Source: UBA4615 sp049422085
GTDB lineage: Bacteria > Pseudomonadota > Gammaproteobacteria > Burkholderiales > Burkholderiaceae_E
Reading direction: 5' to 3'
Assembly (NCBI GenBank): GCA_049422085.1
Contig: JBMSOD010000148.1
Coordinates: 1 to 7,928 of the forward strand
DNA length: 7,928 nt
Below, piece by piece: positions 6,174 through 7,928 of this stretch. Numbering within the stretch: position 1 is the first letter of the stretch; each line of letters opens with the position of its first letter. Position numbers and translations under genes: made by a program. The notes under the pieces were generated by a model. The model was not told the DNA's origin. It worked only from the letters and a program-made list of their open reading frames with translations, and did not search any database.

Positions 6174-6884
6174 ATGGCCTACGAGCCTCAAAACAATGCT
6201 TCGATGCCTTTCGGGCACACCGCTACCCTGGGAACGTCACTGCAGACTCAAAGGGTGCTGCGCAACACCTACGCGCTGCTTGCGCTCTCCATGGTGCCCA
6301 CCGTCCTGGGCGCCTGGCTTGGCGTGAAGACCGGGTTCTCGTTCTTCGCCGGCAGCCCCTTGATCGGTTTTGTGGTGTTCCTTGCGGTTGCTTTCGGATT
6401 TTTCTGGGCGATCGAGCGCAACAAGAACAGTGGCCTGGGCGTCGCCCTGCTGCTCGGCTTTACCTTCTTCATGGGCCTGATGCTGTCGCGGCTGATCGGC
6501 AATGTCCTCGGTCTGGCCAACGGCGCGCAACTGATCATGACCGCCTTCGGTGGCACAGCGGTGATCTTCGGCGTGATGGCCACGGTCGCCACGGTATCCA
6601 AGCGGGACTTCACCGGAATGGGCAAGTTCCTCTTCATGGGCATGATCCTGATCATCCTCGCTGCGCTAGCCAACATCTGGCTCCAGATGCCCGCGCTGAT
6701 GCTGACGATCTCGGTGCTGGCCGTGCTGATCTTTTCGGCGTTCATCCTGGTCGACCTCCAGCGGGTTGTCCGGGGCGAAGAGACCAACTATGTGACCGCC
6801 ACGCTGGGCGTCTACCTGAGCGTCTACAACGTCTTCTCGAACCTGCTTGCCCTGCTTGGCATCACCGGCGGCAACAACGACTGA
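6174..6884 (+). CDS. yccA: Bax inhibitor-1 family membrane protein, YccA type
   Basis: This 236-residue product is an integral inner-membrane protein of the Bax inhibitor-1/TMBIM family. In E. coli YccA is both a substrate and a modulator of the FtsH protease, and is thought to protect the Sec translocon. After a polar N-terminus of about 28 residues come seven hydrophobic segments at roughly 30-50, 61-80, 86-104, 118-139, 149-170, 174-195 and 207-230. The match to YccA, from memory, is strong in QRVLRNTY (26-33), GGTAV (126-130), ANIWLQMPAL (166-175), GEETNYVTAT (201-210) and VYLSVYNVFSNLL (213-225). Asp194 sits where BsYetJ has its first pH-sensing aspartate, but the second is replaced by Ser216. 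GGAG nine bases before the ATG is the ribosome site. It is divergent from ndk and convergent with rlmD, so it is probably transcribed alone. The family is certain; the YccA role is inferred. Confidence 0.92.
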   Translation: MAYEPQNNASMPFGHTATLGTSLQTQRVLRNTYALLALSMVPTVLGAWLGVKTGFSFFAGSPLIGFVVFLAVAFGFFWAIERNKNSGLGVALLLGFTFFMGLMLSRLIGNVLGLANGAQLIMTAFGGTAVIFGVMATVATVSKRDFTGMGKFLFMGMILIILAALANIWLQMPALMLTISVLAVLIFSAFILVDLQRVVRGEETNYVTATLGVYLSVYNVFSNLLALLGITGGNND

Positions 6885-6892
6885 AGACGCCG

Positions 6893-6925
6893 AATGACCC
6901 GGGGCGCCATGGCACCCCGGTCATT
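6893..6925. terminator. GC-rich hairpin between convergent yccA and rlmD, likely bidirectional terminator
   Basis: AATGACC (6893-6899) pairs with GGTCATT (6919-6925), and GGGG (6901-6904) with CCCC (6915-6918), leaving C6900 as a bulge. The loop CGCCATGGCA can extend the stem by three more pairs. It begins eight bases after the yccA stop and includes the rlmD stop codon (6921-6923). No T-run follows on either strand, so intrinsic termination may be weak; it could instead protect the mRNA 3' ends. Confidence 0.6.
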
Positions 6926-7928
6926 CAAAGACCGCGATTGATTCCACATGTGCGGTGTGGGGAAACATGTTCACCACACCCGCCTGCCTGAGACGCCATC
7001 GCCCCTCATGCACCATGATCGCTGCATCCCTGGCCAGCGTGGCCGGATTGCAGGACACGTAAACCACACGTTGCGGACGACTCGCCTCGGGATGTGAAAG
7101 CACCTGCGCGATGGCCTGGGCGCCCTCTCTGGGCGGATCGACCAGAACGCGATCGAATCTGCCGAGCGCGTTCCAGCGCTCCAGACCCAGTTCGAACAGG
7201 TTGGCCACGTCAAAACGCGCCTTGCCGTCCAGGCCATGCGCCTTCGCCCCCTCACGGGCACGATCCACCAGCGTGGCACTTCCCTCAAGACCCAGCACCT
7301 CGCGAGCGCGGGTGGCCATGGGCAGAGTGAAATTGCCAAGCCCGCAAAACAGATCGGCAAGCCTGTCATGGGCCTGCGGCTCCAGCAGGCCCAGTGCTCG
7401 GGAGACCAGCACCGCATTGACGGCGTGATTGACCTGGGTGAAATCCGTCGGACGGAAAGGCATGCGCAGGCCGAATTCGGGCATTGCGTAGGACAGCCCC
7501 GTGGCTGGCGTCGTCCCGAAGGGCTGGATCTTGTCAGGGCCTCCGGTCTGCAGCCAGAAATCCACCGAGTGACGGGTCGCGAATGCGTTCAGTCTGTCCT
7601 CGTCTTCGGGCAGCAGGGGCTGCAGGATACGCAGCACCAGTGCCAGGCGGTCATCGCCCATCGCCACTTCGATCTGGGGCAGGCGATCGCGAAGGCTCAG
7701 CGACTCGACCAGGGCCCGTAATGGCAGCAAAAGCTGCGACACCCGTTGGGGCAGGACATGACATTCCTGCATATCGGCCACATAGCTCGATCCCCGCTCA
7801 TGGAACCCGACCAGCACGCCGCCCTTGCGCGGAACATGCCGCACCGACAGTCGGGCGCGGAATCGGTAACCCCAGGCCGGACCAACCATCGGAGGAAGGA
7901 TCTGCTCTGCCTTGATCCGCCCGACATG
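6921..7928 (-). CDS. rlmD: 23S rRNA (uracil-1939-C5)-methyltransferase RlmD, 5' end cut by window edge
   Basis: RlmD (RumA) uses SAM to methylate C5 of U1939 in 23S rRNA. The frame is open through the right edge, giving 335 residues of the C-terminal part; the Met at 7889 is internal, since the matched family sequence continues upstream of it (HVGRIKAEQILPP). The N-terminal TRAM domain and three of the four Fe-S cysteines must lie outside the window. The fourth cluster ligand is visible as Cys in QECHVLP (7761-7763). Further in are PFRPTDFTQVN, the SAM-binding DLFCGLGNFTLP, the VDPPREGA motif, and the catalytic-cysteine motif VSCNPATLARD. The C-terminus MFPHTAHVESIAVFE includes the conserved Glu base. 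These motifs and their order match E. coli RlmD better than TrmA or RlmC. It converges on yccA with 36 bases between the stop codons. Its own promoter is not in view. Confidence 0.95.
   Translation of the reverse strand, partial: HVGRIKAEQILPPMVGPAWGYRFRARLSVRHVPRKGGVLVGFHERGSSYVADMQECHVLPQRVSQLLLPLRALVESLSLRDRLPQIEVAMGDDRLALVLRILQPLLPEDEDRLNAFATRHSVDFWLQTGGPDKIQPFGTTPATGLSYAMPEFGLRMPFRPTDFTQVNHAVNAVLVSRALGLLEPQAHDRLADLFCGLGNFTLPMATRAREVLGLEGSATLVDRAREGAKAHGLDGKARFDVANLFELGLERWNALGRFDRVLVDPPREGAQAIAQVLSHPEASRPQRVVYVSCNPATLARDAAIMVHEGRWRLRQAGVVNMFPHTAHVESIAVFE

Noticed and set aside
5990..6991. A 333-codon plus-strand open frame that fully covers yccA in another frame and is longer than it.
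   Set aside because: Its product is Arg/His/Pro-rich with no domain or membrane pattern, typical of an off-frame reading of GC-rich DNA. The yccA frame has family motifs, a ribosome site and seven helices.
7887..7889. ATG at 7889 as the rlmD start.
   Set aside because: The frame continues to the window edge and RlmD needs an N-terminal TRAM domain and three more cluster cysteines upstream.
1..7928. A novel defence, mobile or biosynthetic system.
   Set aside because: All protein-coding space is taken by recognised housekeeping genes, the longest gap is 249 bases, and no repeats, integrase, transposase, toxin-antitoxin or reverse-transcriptase signs are seen.

Overview
This window looks like ordinary chromosomal DNA from a GC-rich betaproteobacterium, most likely of the order Burkholderiales. 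Three things point there: the gene order ndk-rlmN-pilW-rodZ-ispG-hisS; the long (437-residue) IspG with its N-terminal extension and internal insertion; and a YccA-type membrane protein lying between ndk and rlmD. This assignment rests on remembered family patterns, not on a search. Every gene seen is a recognisable housekeeping gene. I see no mobile element, tRNA, rRNA, CRISPR array or phage gene, and no sign of horizontal transfer.

Positions 1-5924 hold a minus-strand operon transcribed from right to left: ndk (nucleoside diphosphate kinase), rlmN (23S rRNA/tRNA adenine-C2 methyltransferase), pilW/pilF (type IV pilus pilotin-like lipoprotein), rodZ (cell-shape membrane protein), ispG (MEP isoprenoid pathway) and hisS (histidyl-tRNA synthetase, cut by the left edge). 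Each gene overlaps the next: four junctions are 4-base ATGA overlaps and one (pilW-rodZ) is an 8-base overlap with a GTG start. There is no room for a terminator inside the chain, so the six genes are probably one translationally coupled unit driven from a promoter just upstream of ndk.

Positions 5925-6173 are a divergent control region. It holds an extended -10 promoter facing ndk, a good sigma70 promoter facing yccA, and two small inverted repeats between them. Positions 6174-6884 encode a seven-helix Bax inhibitor-1 family protein of the YccA type on the plus strand. A GC-rich hairpin at 6893-6925 lies between yccA and the convergent rlmD and contains the rlmD stop codon.

Positions 6921-7928 carry the C-terminal three quarters of rlmD (23S rRNA m5U1939 methyltransferase) on the minus strand, cut by the right edge.

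The genes serve translation (hisS, rlmN, rlmD), nucleotide balance (ndk), isoprenoid and hence envelope-lipid synthesis (ispG), cell shape (rodZ), pili (pilW) and membrane-protein quality control (yccA). I found no convincing new biological system. The findings are modest oddities of gene coupling, start signals, protein insertions and regulatory hairpins.
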